This document shows positions 36,958 through 46,549 of a DNA stretch of 64,000 nt, in pieces; position 1 is the stretch's first letter; each line of letters opens with the position of its first letter. The DNA comes from Solilutibacter silvestris (GTDB taxonomy: Bacteria > Pseudomonadota > Gammaproteobacteria > Xanthomonadales > Xanthomonadaceae), in assembly GCF_002895945.1 (NCBI RefSeq), contig NZ_NPZB01000001.1, forward strand, positions 201,501 to 265,500. Direction: 5' to 3'. The position numbers and the translations under genes are program-made. Under the pieces are notes generated by a model that saw only the letters and a program-made list of their open reading frames with translations, was not told the origin of the DNA and ran no database searches.

Positions 36958-39317
36958 GCGTTCGTTCCACCCTCGCCTGCCGCGGCTCGCGGCGCGACAT
37001 GTGGTGCCATCAGGATCGACAGACAGAAGTGGAACAGCACGCCCAGCGCGACCGTCAGTCCGATCGCGCGCAACACCGGGATGGTGCTCACCGCCAGCAT
37101 GCCGAACACCAGCAATGCCGACAACACGCAGACGATCGTGGCGTGCAGGGTACGACGCTGTTCGGCGGGATCGCCGGTATCGCGTTCAAAAAACAATGCG
37201 TAGTGCAGACCGAGTCCGGCGGCGAGGATCAGCGCGACCAGGTGGAACAGCGAGATCTCGATGCCACACATGCGCTCCACCGCCAGTACCAGGAAGGTCG
37301 CCAGCGTCATCGGCGCCAGTACATGCCAGGCACGACGCGGGCTGCGCAGCGCAAAGGTGATGGTGGCGACCAGCAGCAGCGTCGCCGCCAGCAGCGCCTG
37401 CAGGATGCGCGTGCGATAGCCGACCAGCAGGCTTTCCGCGGAGTCCTTCAGGTCGAGCAGTTGCACCGCGCCGCCACTGCCCGCCGCCAGCTTCTGCAAT
37501 GCCGCGGGATCATTGACGCCACTGAGCGTCACCAGCCCGTAGGTCTGGCCATCACGCTGGCGCAGCATCGCACCGATGCGTTCACCCAGCGGATTGCCGG
37601 CGAATGTATGCGGATCGAGCAGCGGCATGGCGCGCGCCGTTTCGACATCGTCCACGAACGGCGCGAAACCATCGGGCTTGAACGGCAGGTCGCGTTGCGC
37701 CTGCGTCAACGCTGCTTGCAACGTCGCACGATCGGGCAATTTCTGCTGGCGCGCGCGCTGGGTCGCCATGCTCGGCAGGTAGCGCGAAGGCAATTCGGCG
37801 CCGACCAGCGCATGCGCCTCGCGCAGTGCATCGATCTTCGGTTCAAGTTGTTCCGACAGTTTCAGCACGCCCTCGCTGTCGGGCGCGCGCAACACCAGCA
37901 GGTAGCGCGCATCGGCGGCGCCGAGTGCCGAGCGCAGGCGCATGTCGCGCTGCAGGAGATCATGCGGCAGTGGCGTCAGCGCCGCGAGATCGTTCTGCCA
38001 GAACGACCCCGGCGCGAGTGCGATCATCGCCACCGCCACCACCGCGACCAGCCACGGCAACCAGCGTGGACGCGGCAGCGAATCGGCGAAATGACGCGCC
38101 CGGATCAACCATGGCATGCCGGCGACATCACGCACGCGCACCGGCAACAACCATGGCAGCAGGTAGCGCGTGCTGAAACCGGCCATCAGCAAGCCGGTGA
38201 TGGTGAACACCGCCAACTGTTGCAACCCGCCGACACCGGACGCATAGAACGCGAGATAGGCGATGCACGCCGATGCAATCGCGGTGAGCAGCAACGGCCA
38301 CAGCATGCGCACGCTGGCGAGCGCATTCTCGCCGGCGCGTCGATGGCTCAACACGCGAATCGGATATTCCTGCGCCACCCCGAGCAAGGTGAAACCGAAC
38401 GCCAGCGTGATGCCATGTACCTGCGGGAACCACAGCATCAGCGCGACGATGCCGGCCAGCGCACCACTGATCACCGGCAACCCGGCCAGCAACAGCGAGC
38501 CGACGCTGCGATAGGCCAGCAACAGCAGCAACACGAAACCGATCGATGACACGAAGCCGATGCCATCGGCCTGCGCGCGCGTCTTTGCGCTGATGACGAC
38601 GCTGAAATAGCCTGGCCCGCTCAACGCGAGCTTGGCGTCCTTGCCGCCGGGCAGCGCATGCAGCGCGTCCTCGATGCCGGCGATCGCCTGCTCTTGCGCG
38701 GTGGGATCGAATCCGGGTGCGCGCGTCTGCACCAGCAGCAATGCGCCATCCGTGGGCGATACCCACACGCCATCGAGCAATGGCGGCATGTCCGCCGGTG
38801 TCCAGCGCTCGGCGAGCTTGAGCATCTCCAGCGTCGGATCGCGCGGCAGCACGTCTTCCAGCATGCCCGCCGCCGGCGAGCCGAGATCGGCGAGACGCTG
38901 CTGCAATTGATCGGCAAGGAACGGCGCATCGAACGCCTGCGTATCCAGCGTCGGCGACAGCAGATAGCGATACGGCAGCAATTTCGAATCGAGCGCGCCG
39001 GCATCGAACGAGCCGTTCACCACCTGCGTGTAGCGCGAATCGTGCTTGAGGGCAGTCGCCAGCCCCTTGCTGAGCGCGGCGAGATCGGCGTCCGGCCGAC
39101 CCGTGATCGACACCAGCAACAACCGCGACGCCGGTCCTTCGCCCATTTCATCCAGCACCAGCTTCTGCATCGGCGTCTGGCCCTTGGGCATGAACTCGCG
39201 CAGATCACCGCTGGGATGCAGGTTGCGCGCCACCAGCCAGCCCATCACCGCCAGCACGCCGAGCCAGACGATCGCCAGCGTGACGCGCTTGCGGAGGGAC
39301 AACGGGTTGGACGACAT
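36954..39317 (-). CDS. MMPL-family RND exporter of the pigment locus
   Basis: 787 residues. About twelve membrane helices in two halves, each with a large periplasmic loop after its first helix, the RND/MMPL architecture. The conserved FTLLGVAQEYPIRVLSHRR and, in the second half, the GLGLHYALFFERD element are visible. In aryl polyene clusters this protein is thought to move the lipid-linked pigment from the inner membrane. ATG at 39317 has GGAG six bases upstream and is preferred over ATG 39329 and a GTG at 39332. Confidence 0.9.
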   Translation of the reverse strand: MSSNPLSLRKRVTLAIVWLGVLAVMGWLVARNLHPSGDLREFMPKGQTPMQKLVLDEMGEGPASRLLLVSITGRPDADLAALSKGLATALKHDSRYTQVVNGSFDAGALDSKLLPYRYLLSPTLDTQAFDAPFLADQLQQRLADLGSPAAGMLEDVLPRDPTLEMLKLAERWTPADMPPLLDGVWVSPTDGALLLVQTRAPGFDPTAQEQAIAGIEDALHALPGGKDAKLALSGPGYFSVVISAKTRAQADGIGFVSSIGFVLLLLLAYRSVGSLLLAGLPVISGALAGIVALMLWFPQVHGITLAFGFTLLGVAQEYPIRVLSHRRAGENALASVRMLWPLLLTAIASACIAYLAFYASGVGGLQQLAVFTITGLLMAGFSTRYLLPWLLPVRVRDVAGMPWLIRARHFADSLPRPRWLPWLVAVVAVAMIALAPGSFWQNDLAALTPLPHDLLQRDMRLRSALGAADARYLLVLRAPDSEGVLKLSEQLEPKIDALREAHALVGAELPSRYLPSMATQRARQQKLPDRATLQAALTQAQRDLPFKPDGFAPFVDDVETARAMPLLDPHTFAGNPLGERIGAMLRQRDGQTYGLVTLSGVNDPAALQKLAAGSGGAVQLLDLKDSAESLLVGYRTRILQALLAATLLLVATITFALRSPRRAWHVLAPMTLATFLVLAVERMCGIEISLFHLVALILAAGLGLHYALFFERDTGDPAEQRRTLHATIVCVLSALLVFGMLAVSTIPVLRAIGLTVALGVLFHFCLSILMAPHVAPRAAAGEGGTNA

Positions 39318-39365
39318 GCGCGGCTCCATCACAGCTTCGACCGCATAGCCTAGCGCGCGGGGGCG

Positions 39366-40073
39366 TCAGCGCGCGGCGTCGCCGTGGCAGATCGCCTGCA
39401 GCGCGTCATCGCTGGTGGCAGTGCCGGATGCCGATGCCGCCGATGCCAGCAGGGTGCGTTGCACTTCGTTGCCTTGGCTCAGGCGCGTCTCGATGCAGCG
39501 CAGTTCGGCGCCGCGTCCGAACAGGGTGATGTCACGCATCTGTTTCGCCAGCGCCGTATCCTTCGGCGTCAGCACCATCTTCCACTTCTCGCGCACGCCG
39601 CTGGTATCAAGCGCGAACGCCGATTGCAACTGCTGCTGGTCGCCGCGCAACAACGCGCCGAAGCTGGTCTGCAATGTCGCCAGTTGCGGCGCCCGCGACA
39701 ACGCGAAGGTGCGGGTGGAACCACCGCGCTGGATGCTGGCCTTGCCGTCGCGGATGGTGGTGGTTTCCTGATAGGGAGAACGCACCTCGCGCACTAGGGT
39801 GTCGGCGTCGGGATGGCGATATTCGCCGGACACGCGCAACGGCGACTTCAGCAATGGCGAGCTGCGCACTTCGACGAAGGCGGTGCGGGTCGGGCCGGCG
39901 TGTCCCAGTTTCGACAGGATCCATCCGCTGTCGATGGTCGCTGCAGTGCCCGGCTCACGCGCGATCACGGGCGTTGTCAGGGTGATCGCCAGCGTCCCCA
40001 GCGCGAGCAGCAGTGCGGCGCTGTACCGCGGCGTCATCGAAGGTGTGGCCGTCATCGTCATGCCAGAAGTCAT
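39366..40073 (-). CDS. LolA-related outer-membrane lipoprotein carrier-like protein
   Basis: Up to 235 residues. A signal peptide (TPRYSAALLLALGTL..., ending VIA|R) precedes a mature region with SPLLKSPLRVSGEYRHPDADTLVREV and YQETTTI, the pattern of LolA-like proteins in aryl polyene loci. Probably ferries the polyene lipid across the periplasm after the MMPL exporter. The start is uncertain: ATG at 40073, 40061, 40055 and 40037 are all in frame and none has a clear ribosome-binding site. Any choice gives an overlap of 83-119 bp with the upstream acyltransferase. Confidence 0.82.
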   Translation of the reverse strand: MTSGMTMTATPSMTPRYSAALLLALGTLAITLTTPVIAREPGTAATIDSGWILSKLGHAGPTRTAFVEVRSSPLLKSPLRVSGEYRHPDADTLVREVRSPYQETTTIRDGKASIQRGGSTRTFALSRAPQLATLQTSFGALLRGDQQQLQSAFALDTSGVREKWKMVLTPKDTALAKQMRDITLFGRGAELRCIETRLSQGNEVQRTLLASAASASGTATSDDALQAICHGDAAR

Positions 40074-40959
40074 AGAAGTTGAACCAGTTGTAGGGGGCTT
40101 GGCGCACGTAATGTTCCAGCCTGCCGGCGTAACGCTGGATGAGCGCGGACAACGCCTCCGCCCGTGCCTGGCGCGGAATGTCGACGCCGTCGCTGAACAG
40201 CTCGAAAGCGAGGTCGTAGTGGTTGCCGCCGCGATACAGGCCGAAGCCGAGCGCGACCGGCACCTTGAGGGCCGAGGCGATCAGCCACGGCGAGGTCGGG
40301 AAACGCGCACTGCCGCCGAGGAACCGCGCCGGCAGCCACGGCTCGCCGGGGCGCACGCGATCCACCAGCAGCGACACCAGCGCGCCTTCGGCCGTCGCGC
40401 GCTGGATGTCCATGACGATCGACGGACCATCCTGCGAGGCGTCGATGATGTTGGCGGCGAGCGCGGGATTGAGCGCGTCCAGCAGCTGCGTCATCGCCGG
40501 GCTCTGCTTCTTGTCCAGCACGATCTTGATGGTGTACTGGGGCGTGCGCGTCGCCAGCACGCGCAACACCTCGAAACTGCCATGGTGCGAACCGAACAGC
40601 AGTGCGCCACGCCCTTGGTCGAGCGCCGCGTGCAGCGCGTCGAGGCCGTCCACGCGCACGTCGAAACGATCGATCGGGCCGCCGAGCAGGAACACGCGGT
40701 CGAGGATGGTCGAGGCGAAGGTGTGGACGTGGCGCGCACCGTCCCACCAACTGGTCCTGCGGCCAAGCGCACGTTGCAGGTAGTTCCGTGAGGCGCGTCG
40801 TTCCGGTCCGCGCATGAACAGGAAGTAGACCGTGATCGGGAACAGCAGCAGGCGCGCGACACGACGGCCGGCACGCCGCGCGATGGTGCGGATCAACCAC
40901 AGCGCGAACATGCCGCCGCCTTCCGGGCGATCGGTCCAGGTGGTCTGGGGCTGTGTCAT
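39955..40959 (-). CDS. LpxL/HtrB-type lysophospholipid acyltransferase
   Basis: 334 residues. N-terminal membrane helix (about 25-45), then the catalytic H-x4-E (HHGSFE), FLGGSARFPTSPWLIA and a C-terminal APYNWFNFYDFW typical of the lauroyl-acyltransferase superfamily. In aryl polyene loci this enzyme is thought to join the finished chain to a lipid carrier. The ~35 residues after NWFNFYDFW are Arg/Asp-rich, read through the start of the LolA-like gene and may be a read-on tail. Starts in the stop of the small dehydratase gene (ATGA). Confidence 0.88.
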   Translation of the reverse strand: MTQPQTTWTDRPEGGGMFALWLIRTIARRAGRRVARLLLFPITVYFLFMRGPERRASRNYLQRALGRRTSWWDGARHVHTFASTILDRVFLLGGPIDRFDVRVDGLDALHAALDQGRGALLFGSHHGSFEVLRVLATRTPQYTIKIVLDKKQSPAMTQLLDALNPALAANIIDASQDGPSIVMDIQRATAEGALVSLLVDRVRPGEPWLPARFLGGSARFPTSPWLIASALKVPVALGFGLYRGGNHYDLAFELFSDGVDIPRQARAEALSALIQRYAGRLEHYVRQAPYNWFNFYDFWHDDDGHTFDDAAVQRRTAARAGDAGDHPDNARDRA

Positions 40960-41237
40960 GCCGGTGCGATGTCGCCGCTGGCGATCAGGGTATCGCCGCG
41001 CTGGACGCGGAACTTCCAGCCTCGCGCGGAAGGTTCGAGCACGATTTCCGCCTCCTGTTCCGGCAACAGCGGTTGCAGGAACTTGACCTGCGCCAGTTTG
41101 ATCGGCGCAGCGAATGCGCCATGGTCGCGCTCGATCGCCTGTTGCACATGGTCGAGGATCACTACGCCCGGCACGATCGGCCGACCGGGGAAATGCCCCG
41201 GCAACGCAGGGTGATCGCCGGCGATGCGGAACTTCAT
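40956..41237 (-). CDS. Small hotdog 3-hydroxyacyl-ACP dehydratase, ApeI/FabZ type
   Basis: 93 residues, shorter than FabZ (~150). Carries the HFPGRPIVPGVVILDH active-site motif with the catalytic His near residue 15, so activity is expected despite the small size. Works beside the ApeP-type dehydratase. Four-base overlaps with both neighbours. Confidence 0.88.
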   Translation of the reverse strand: MKFRIAGDHPALPGHFPGRPIVPGVVILDHVQQAIERDHGAFAAPIKLAQVKFLQPLLPEQEAEIVLEPSARGWKFRVQRGDTLIASGDIAPA

Positions 41238-42025
41238 ACGCGTCCCCCGTTCGCCAGCAACGCATCCACCTGCGCATGGGCGGCCTGCGCCAGCGCATTG
41301 CGATCACGGATGGCGTGTTCGCCGGTTGTCGTGATCGGGGTGCCGAAGCGCACCTTGATCGGACCCGGGTTCACTGCGAAGCCGTCGCTCGGCAACACTT
41401 GTCGCGCGCCATCGAGCGACACCGGCAGCACGTCGACGCCGGCGCGGATCGCCGCCTGGAACGGACCGGACTTGAATTCGCCGACCACGCCATCGCGGCT
41501 ACGGGTGCCTTCCGGGAACACGCACAACTGCCAGCCTTCCGACAGCATCGCGGCTGCGGCTTTGAGCATCGCCGGCGCCGCGCGCGGATTGTCGCGATCG
41601 ATGAACAACATGCCGGTCGCTTTCGCGTACCAGCCGACGAAGGGCATGCGCGTCATCTCCTGTTTCAGCAGGAAACGCAACGGTACCGGCACGGCGATGA
41701 ACAGCGAGCAGATGTCGATCACCGACTGATGGTTGCTGACGATCAGGTGTGCTCGCGTCCAATCGACATGCTCCGCGCCCTGCACGTCCAGCTTGGCCCC
41801 GGCGCCGATCATCAAGCCCGGCGCCCACATGTTCGACGCCATCCGCAACGGGCCACGCGGGCTTCCGGTCAGTTTCAGCAACGCCACGGCCACCACGATG
41901 CCGCCCGCTGTCCACGCCAGCGTGAATGCGAACTGCAGCAGGTTCCAGGCTTTGCGCCACACTGGCCGGCGCGTCACGACGCGCACGGTATCGACCGTTT
42001 CCATTTTCACTAACTGCCCGTCCAT
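41234..42025 (-). CDS. PlsC-type 1-acylglycerol-3-phosphate acyltransferase
   Basis: 263 residues. One N-terminal membrane helix (about 30-50), acyltransferase motif I NHQSVID (N-H-x4-D), motif II LFIDRDN and motif III FPEGTRS. Family members acylate lysophosphatidic acid; inside the pigment locus it may make or remodel the lipid to which the polyene is attached. Start at 42025 (MDGQLVKM); a second ATG at 42004 is possible. Confidence 0.88.
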   Translation of the reverse strand: MDGQLVKMETVDTVRVVTRRPVWRKAWNLLQFAFTLAWTAGGIVVAVALLKLTGSPRGPLRMASNMWAPGLMIGAGAKLDVQGAEHVDWTRAHLIVSNHQSVIDICSLFIAVPVPLRFLLKQEMTRMPFVGWYAKATGMLFIDRDNPRAAPAMLKAAAAMLSEGWQLCVFPEGTRSRDGVVGEFKSGPFQAAIRAGVDVLPVSLDGARQVLPSDGFAVNPGPIKVRFGTPITTTGEHAIRDRNALAQAAHAQVDALLANGGRV

Positions 42026-42082
42026 CCCCGTCGGATCAGCAGAATTGGTGCCCTAGGATACCGTCCCGGACGGTCGCGCTCC

Positions 42083-42766
42083 TCAATGGAAGATCCCGGC
42101 CCATTTTTCGCGCGGCACCCGCGCCAATTTGCGGGCGTAGTCGAGCGGCCCGGCATAGCGCCCGGGAAAACGCCGTTGCCGGATCAGGAATTCGCCGATC
42201 GATGCCACTACCAACGGCACGTAGATGCCCCAGGTGTCGACCATTGCCGCGACCTGCGGGGACAGCGGCCATGGCGACGCGATGCCCAGGCGTTCAAGCA
42301 CGCCGCCCGGCGTCGTCACCAGCGCCAGCGCGAGATCGAGCAAGGCCAATCCGCCCAGCAGGCCGGCCCACAACCGAGTCACCCCGGTGGCGTATCCACG
42401 CACGTCTGCCGGCAGTTGCGCGATCGGCAGGCCATCGATCAAGGACACCATCCGCACCACCAGCGGCGCTTGCCCGCCGATCAAGGTCCGCGCAAACAAC
42501 GAACACACCAGCGCCAGGAACACACTCGGCATCAGCAACAACACCGGCATCGCATAGCGCGATCCCGCCAATACCCAGGCGATGCCGATCCACGCCAAGG
42601 CGGCGAGCCATGCGCGTGGCCGCAACAACAGCAGCCCGCGGGCACAGACGACCAAGGCGAGCAGGCCCAGCGCCAGTCCCGCCAATCGCGGGCTGTCGGC
42701 GCGCAAGGCACGCTGCTCCACCACGAAACAGGCCAGCAAGGCAGCGATCCTCAGCAGCATCGCCAT
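42083..42766 (-). CDS. Multi-pass membrane protein of the pigment locus (COG4648 type)
   Basis: 227 residues with about six hydrophobic segments and a basic C-terminus (GPLDYARKLARVPREKWAGIF). Proteins of this size and composition are regular members of xanthomonadin and other aryl polyene loci; their biochemical role is not known. Start MAMLLRI lies 10 bp after the ACP stop. A 57-bp gap with no terminator precedes the PlsC gene. Confidence 0.8.
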   Translation of the reverse strand: MAMLLRIAALLACFVVEQRALRADSPRLAGLALGLLALVVCARGLLLLRPRAWLAALAWIGIAWVLAGSRYAMPVLLLMPSVFLALVCSLFARTLIGGQAPLVVRMVSLIDGLPIAQLPADVRGYATGVTRLWAGLLGGLALLDLALALVTTPGGVLERLGIASPWPLSPQVAAMVDTWGIYVPLVVASIGEFLIRQRRFPGRYAGPLDYARKLARVPREKWAGIFH

Positions 42767-42776
42767 GGCCGTGCGA

Positions 42777-43046
42777 TCAGGCAGCGCGATGCTGCTGGAC
42801 GTACTCGGAGAGCGCGCGCAACGAAGCGAAAATCTTGCGGTTTTCTTCATTGTCGGAACGCAGCTGCAGACCGTACTTCTTCGAGATCGCCAGCGACAGT
42901 TCCAACGCGTCGATGGAGTCGAGGCCCAGCCCGGTGTTGAACAGCGGCGCCTCGGGATCGATCGCGGATGGAGCGATATCCTCCAGGTTCAGGCTTTCGA
43001 CCAGCAATTCGGCGAGTTCGCGTTCAGCTGTGGTTTGTTCGGACAT
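42777..43046 (-). CDS. Acyl carrier protein of the aryl polyene pathway
   Basis: 89 residues. Phosphopantetheine attachment Ser 44 in GLGLDSIDALEL. Carries the hydroxybenzoyl starter and growing polyene as thioesters, the role XanC has in Xanthomonas. It would need the Sfp-type transferase encoded at 62414. ATG at 43046 is preferred over GTG at 43055. First gene of the nine-gene left-reading block, sharing a 77-bp divergent promoter region with the second halogenase-like gene. Only one ACP gene is present here, whereas some aryl polyene loci have two. Confidence 0.92.
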   Translation of the reverse strand: MSEQTTAERELAELLVESLNLEDIAPSAIDPEAPLFNTGLGLDSIDALELSLAISKKYGLQLRSDNEENRKIFASLRALSEYVQQHRAA

Positions 43047-43108
43047 GCGTTCCACCCGTGATATTCAGTCTGGCGACGCCGGAGTTCCGGATCATCGCCT
43101 GCAGCCGG

Positions 43109-43114
43109 TATTAT
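43109..43114 (+). promoter_or_regulatory. Probable -10 element of the halogenase-2/xanB2 transcript
   Basis: TATTAT with a TTCCGG 18 bp upstream, in the 77-bp gap between divergent genes. The implied start site is only about 3 bases before ATG 43124, so the mRNA may be leaderless, or the true start may be the ATG at 43193. Confidence 0.35.
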
Positions 43115-43123
43115 GCCTTGGGT

Positions 43124-44509
43124 ATGGAAGCTTCCGAAGTGCGGCCCGACGGCCAGACAAAATCCGCTGGCGTGACCGCCGACACGGCCACGATGCCGCC
43201 CCGCAGCTGCGATGTGCAGGCATGCGACGTGCTTGTCATTGGCGGTGGCCCTGCCGGCAGTACCGCCGCGACCTTGCTTGCGCGCGACGGCTGGCAGGTG
43301 GTGATGCTGGAAAAGGAGGCGCACCCGCGCTTCCACATCGGCGAATCGCTGCTGCCGCAGAACATGCCGATCCTGGAGCGACTGGGCGTGCACGATGCCG
43401 TGCGCGATTGCAGCACGCTCAAGCTCGGCGCCGACTTTCCCAATGACAACGGCAGCTACGAAGTCTTCGACTTCAGCAAGAGCTTCCGTCCGCAGTCGGG
43501 ATATGCCTTCCAGGTCAAGCGCGCCGATTTCGACAAGATCCTGTGGGACAACGCCCGCGCGGCAGGCGTCGATGCGCGCGACCACAACAAGGTCGATCGC
43601 GTCGATTTCGCCGATGACGGCGCCATCACCGTGCACGCCCGCGGCCAGCAATTCCGCCCGCGCTACCTGCTCGATGCCAGCGGCCGCGACACCGTCCTCG
43701 GCGGCAAGCTCGCGCTGAAGCGCAAGAATGCGCGCCATGCCTCGGCGGCGATCTTCAGCCATTACCGCGGCGTGCAGCGGCGCGAGGGCCGAGATGCCGG
43801 CAACGTCAGCATCTATCGCCATGCCCACGGCTGGATCTGGGTGATCCCGCTATCCGACGGCGTCACCAGCGTCGGCGCGGTGTGCTTCCCCGACTATCTC
43901 AAACAGCGCCGTGGCGACCAGGAAGCGTTCCTGATGCAGACGCTGATGGCCGTGCCCGAGCTCGACGCGCGCATGCGCGATGCCGAACGCATCGCCCCGG
44001 TGCATGTCACCGGCAATTACGCCTACGAATGCACGCGGATGCATGGCCGCCACTGGAGCTTGCTGGGCGATGCCTACGCCTTCGTCGACCCGATGTTCTC
44101 CTCCGGGGTGTTCCTGGCGATGAAATCGGCCGAAGGCTGCGCGCGCATGGTCGACGGCATCCTGCGCACACCCGCACGCGAAGCCTCGCTGCAACGCAAA
44201 TTCCAGCATCAATTCGATCGCGGCCTGGATGAATTCAAGTGGTTCATCTACCGCTTCACTTCGCCGACGATGAAGCATCTGTTCGCCAACCGTCGCGACC
44301 TCTTCGGGGTCGAACGCGCCATCGTCTCGATGCTCAGCGGTGATGTCTTCGACGCCAAGCCGATCCTGCGCCGCCTGCGCATCTTCCGGGTGATCTATGC
44401 CCTCACCACGCTGGGCATGTCCGGCCGTGCTTTCGCCGCATGGCGCAACCGCCGTCGCCAGCTCGACGTGGAAGTGCGCGAGGAAACGCTGCAGGGAGAT
44501 GCGCCGTGA
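43124..44509 (+). CDS. Flavin-dependent halogenase-like protein 2
   Basis: 461 residues. FAD-binding GGGPAGSTAA (40-49), GESLLPQN (73-80), Lys 100 in LKLGADF, WIWVIP (237-242) and the F-x-D-P-x-x-S-x-G motif (320-328), i.e. the halogenase set. GDAYAFVDP is the FAD-domain signature. It resembles the carrier-protein-dependent phenol/pyrrole halogenase branch more than free-tryptophan halogenases, so halogenation of the ACP-bound hydroxybenzoyl head is plausible. The first ~30 residues look non-conserved; the start could be 43193. Overlaps xanB2 (GTGA). Confidence 0.82.
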   Translation: MEASEVRPDGQTKSAGVTADTATMPPRSCDVQACDVLVIGGGPAGSTAATLLARDGWQVVMLEKEAHPRFHIGESLLPQNMPILERLGVHDAVRDCSTLKLGADFPNDNGSYEVFDFSKSFRPQSGYAFQVKRADFDKILWDNARAAGVDARDHNKVDRVDFADDGAITVHARGQQFRPRYLLDASGRDTVLGGKLALKRKNARHASAAIFSHYRGVQRREGRDAGNVSIYRHAHGWIWVIPLSDGVTSVGAVCFPDYLKQRRGDQEAFLMQTLMAVPELDARMRDAERIAPVHVTGNYAYECTRMHGRHWSLLGDAYAFVDPMFSSGVFLAMKSAEGCARMVDGILRTPAREASLQRKFQHQFDRGLDEFKWFIYRFTSPTMKHLFANRRDLFGVERAIVSMLSGDVFDAKPILRRLRIFRVIYALTTLGMSGRAFAAWRNRRRQLDVEVREETLQGDAP

Positions 44510-45504
44510 GTCGCGCTGCGCGCCACGTTCCACAACTTCCACGCCTGCTGGTCGATTACGTTCCGCTGGCCACGCTGGACGCCGAGCTCGCGCGCGACGA
44601 CACCCTGGCGGTGATCGGCTTCGCCGGGCATCCGGCGACCCACGCCGACCCGCGCTACCTGCGCGTGCCGCTGCAACCGCATGGGGATGCGCCGCTGGAA
44701 GTCTGGCGCGCCGGCCACGGCGTTCGTCATGGCCGCGACGGCAACATCGCCTGGGCCAGCGACGGCCAACTGACCTTCGGCGCCATTGAAATCGAGGAAG
44801 GCGACGGCGACCTGATCGCCGCATCGGAACAGGCCTACCGGCAGCTGACGGACTTCGTCAACGGCAGCGACACGCCGCACCTGTTGCGGGTCTGGAACTA
44901 CCTCGACTCGATCACCGTCGGCGACGGCGACATCGAACGCTATCGCCAATTCTGCGTCGGTCGCGCGCACGGCCTTGGCACCTTTGATGCGCAATCGCTG
45001 CCGGCCGCCACCGCGATCGGGCGCTGCGACACCGCGCGCGTGCTGCAAGTCTATTGGCTGTCCAGCGCCACGACCGGCACGCCGGTGGAGAATCCACGCC
45101 AGGTCAGCGCCTACCACTACCCGCGCCAGTACGGGCCGCAAGCGCCGAGCTTCGCCCGCGCCATGCTGCCGCCCGCCGCCAGCGACATGCCGCTGATGCT
45201 GTCGGGCACCGCCGCGGTGGTTGGCCACGCCTCGCAGCACGCCAGCGATCTCGTCGCGCAGATCCATGAAACCTTCCGCAACTTCGATGCGCTGATCGGC
45301 GCGGCGCGCCTGAAACGCCCCGACCTGCCCGCGAGATTCGGCCACGGCGCGCGCCTCAAGGTCTATGTGCGCGACGCCGGCGACCTCGAACTGGTCGATC
45401 GCACCTTGCGCGGCGTGCTTGGCCCCAACGTTCGCTACATCGTGCTGCATGCGGCGATCTGCCGGCGCGAACTCGCGGTGGAAATCGACGGCGTCCACGC
45501 CTGA
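44506..45504 (+). CDS. xanB2: XanB2-type chorismatase (hydroxybenzoate synthase)
   Basis: 332 residues. Converts chorismate to 3- and 4-hydroxybenzoate; the 3-isomer primes the pigment, and the products also feed ubiquinone and a diffusible signal in Xanthomonas. Family features: LLRVWNYLDSI, RYRQFCVGRAHGL, VYWLSS, NPRQVSAYHYPRQYGP, SGTAAVVGHASQH and the C-terminal FRNFDALIGAA to CRRELAVEIDG. Start is a GTG overlapping the halogenase-like gene stop, with GGGAG upstream; there is no usable ATG. No aromatic ammonia-lyase is present, so this is the starter source. Confidence 0.92.
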   Translation: MSRAARHVPQLPRLLVDYVPLATLDAELARDDTLAVIGFAGHPATHADPRYLRVPLQPHGDAPLEVWRAGHGVRHGRDGNIAWASDGQLTFGAIEIEEGDGDLIAASEQAYRQLTDFVNGSDTPHLLRVWNYLDSITVGDGDIERYRQFCVGRAHGLGTFDAQSLPAATAIGRCDTARVLQVYWLSSATTGTPVENPRQVSAYHYPRQYGPQAPSFARAMLPPAASDMPLMLSGTAAVVGHASQHASDLVAQIHETFRNFDALIGAARLKRPDLPARFGHGARLKVYVRDAGDLELVDRTLRGVLGPNVRYIVLHAAICRRELAVEIDGVHA

Positions 45505-45542
45505 GAGCAGGCCCTGATCCCCCATTCACGTTGCGGCGGTAG

Positions 45543-46544
<1,002 letters not shown>

Positions 46545-46549
46545 ACACG

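Noticed and set aside
31418-45504. Pigment locus as a recent horizontal acquisition
   Set aside because: Base composition and codon use look like the flanks, there are no integrase or tRNA junctions, and such loci are ancestral in the family. The flanking dispersed repeats lie well outside its borders.
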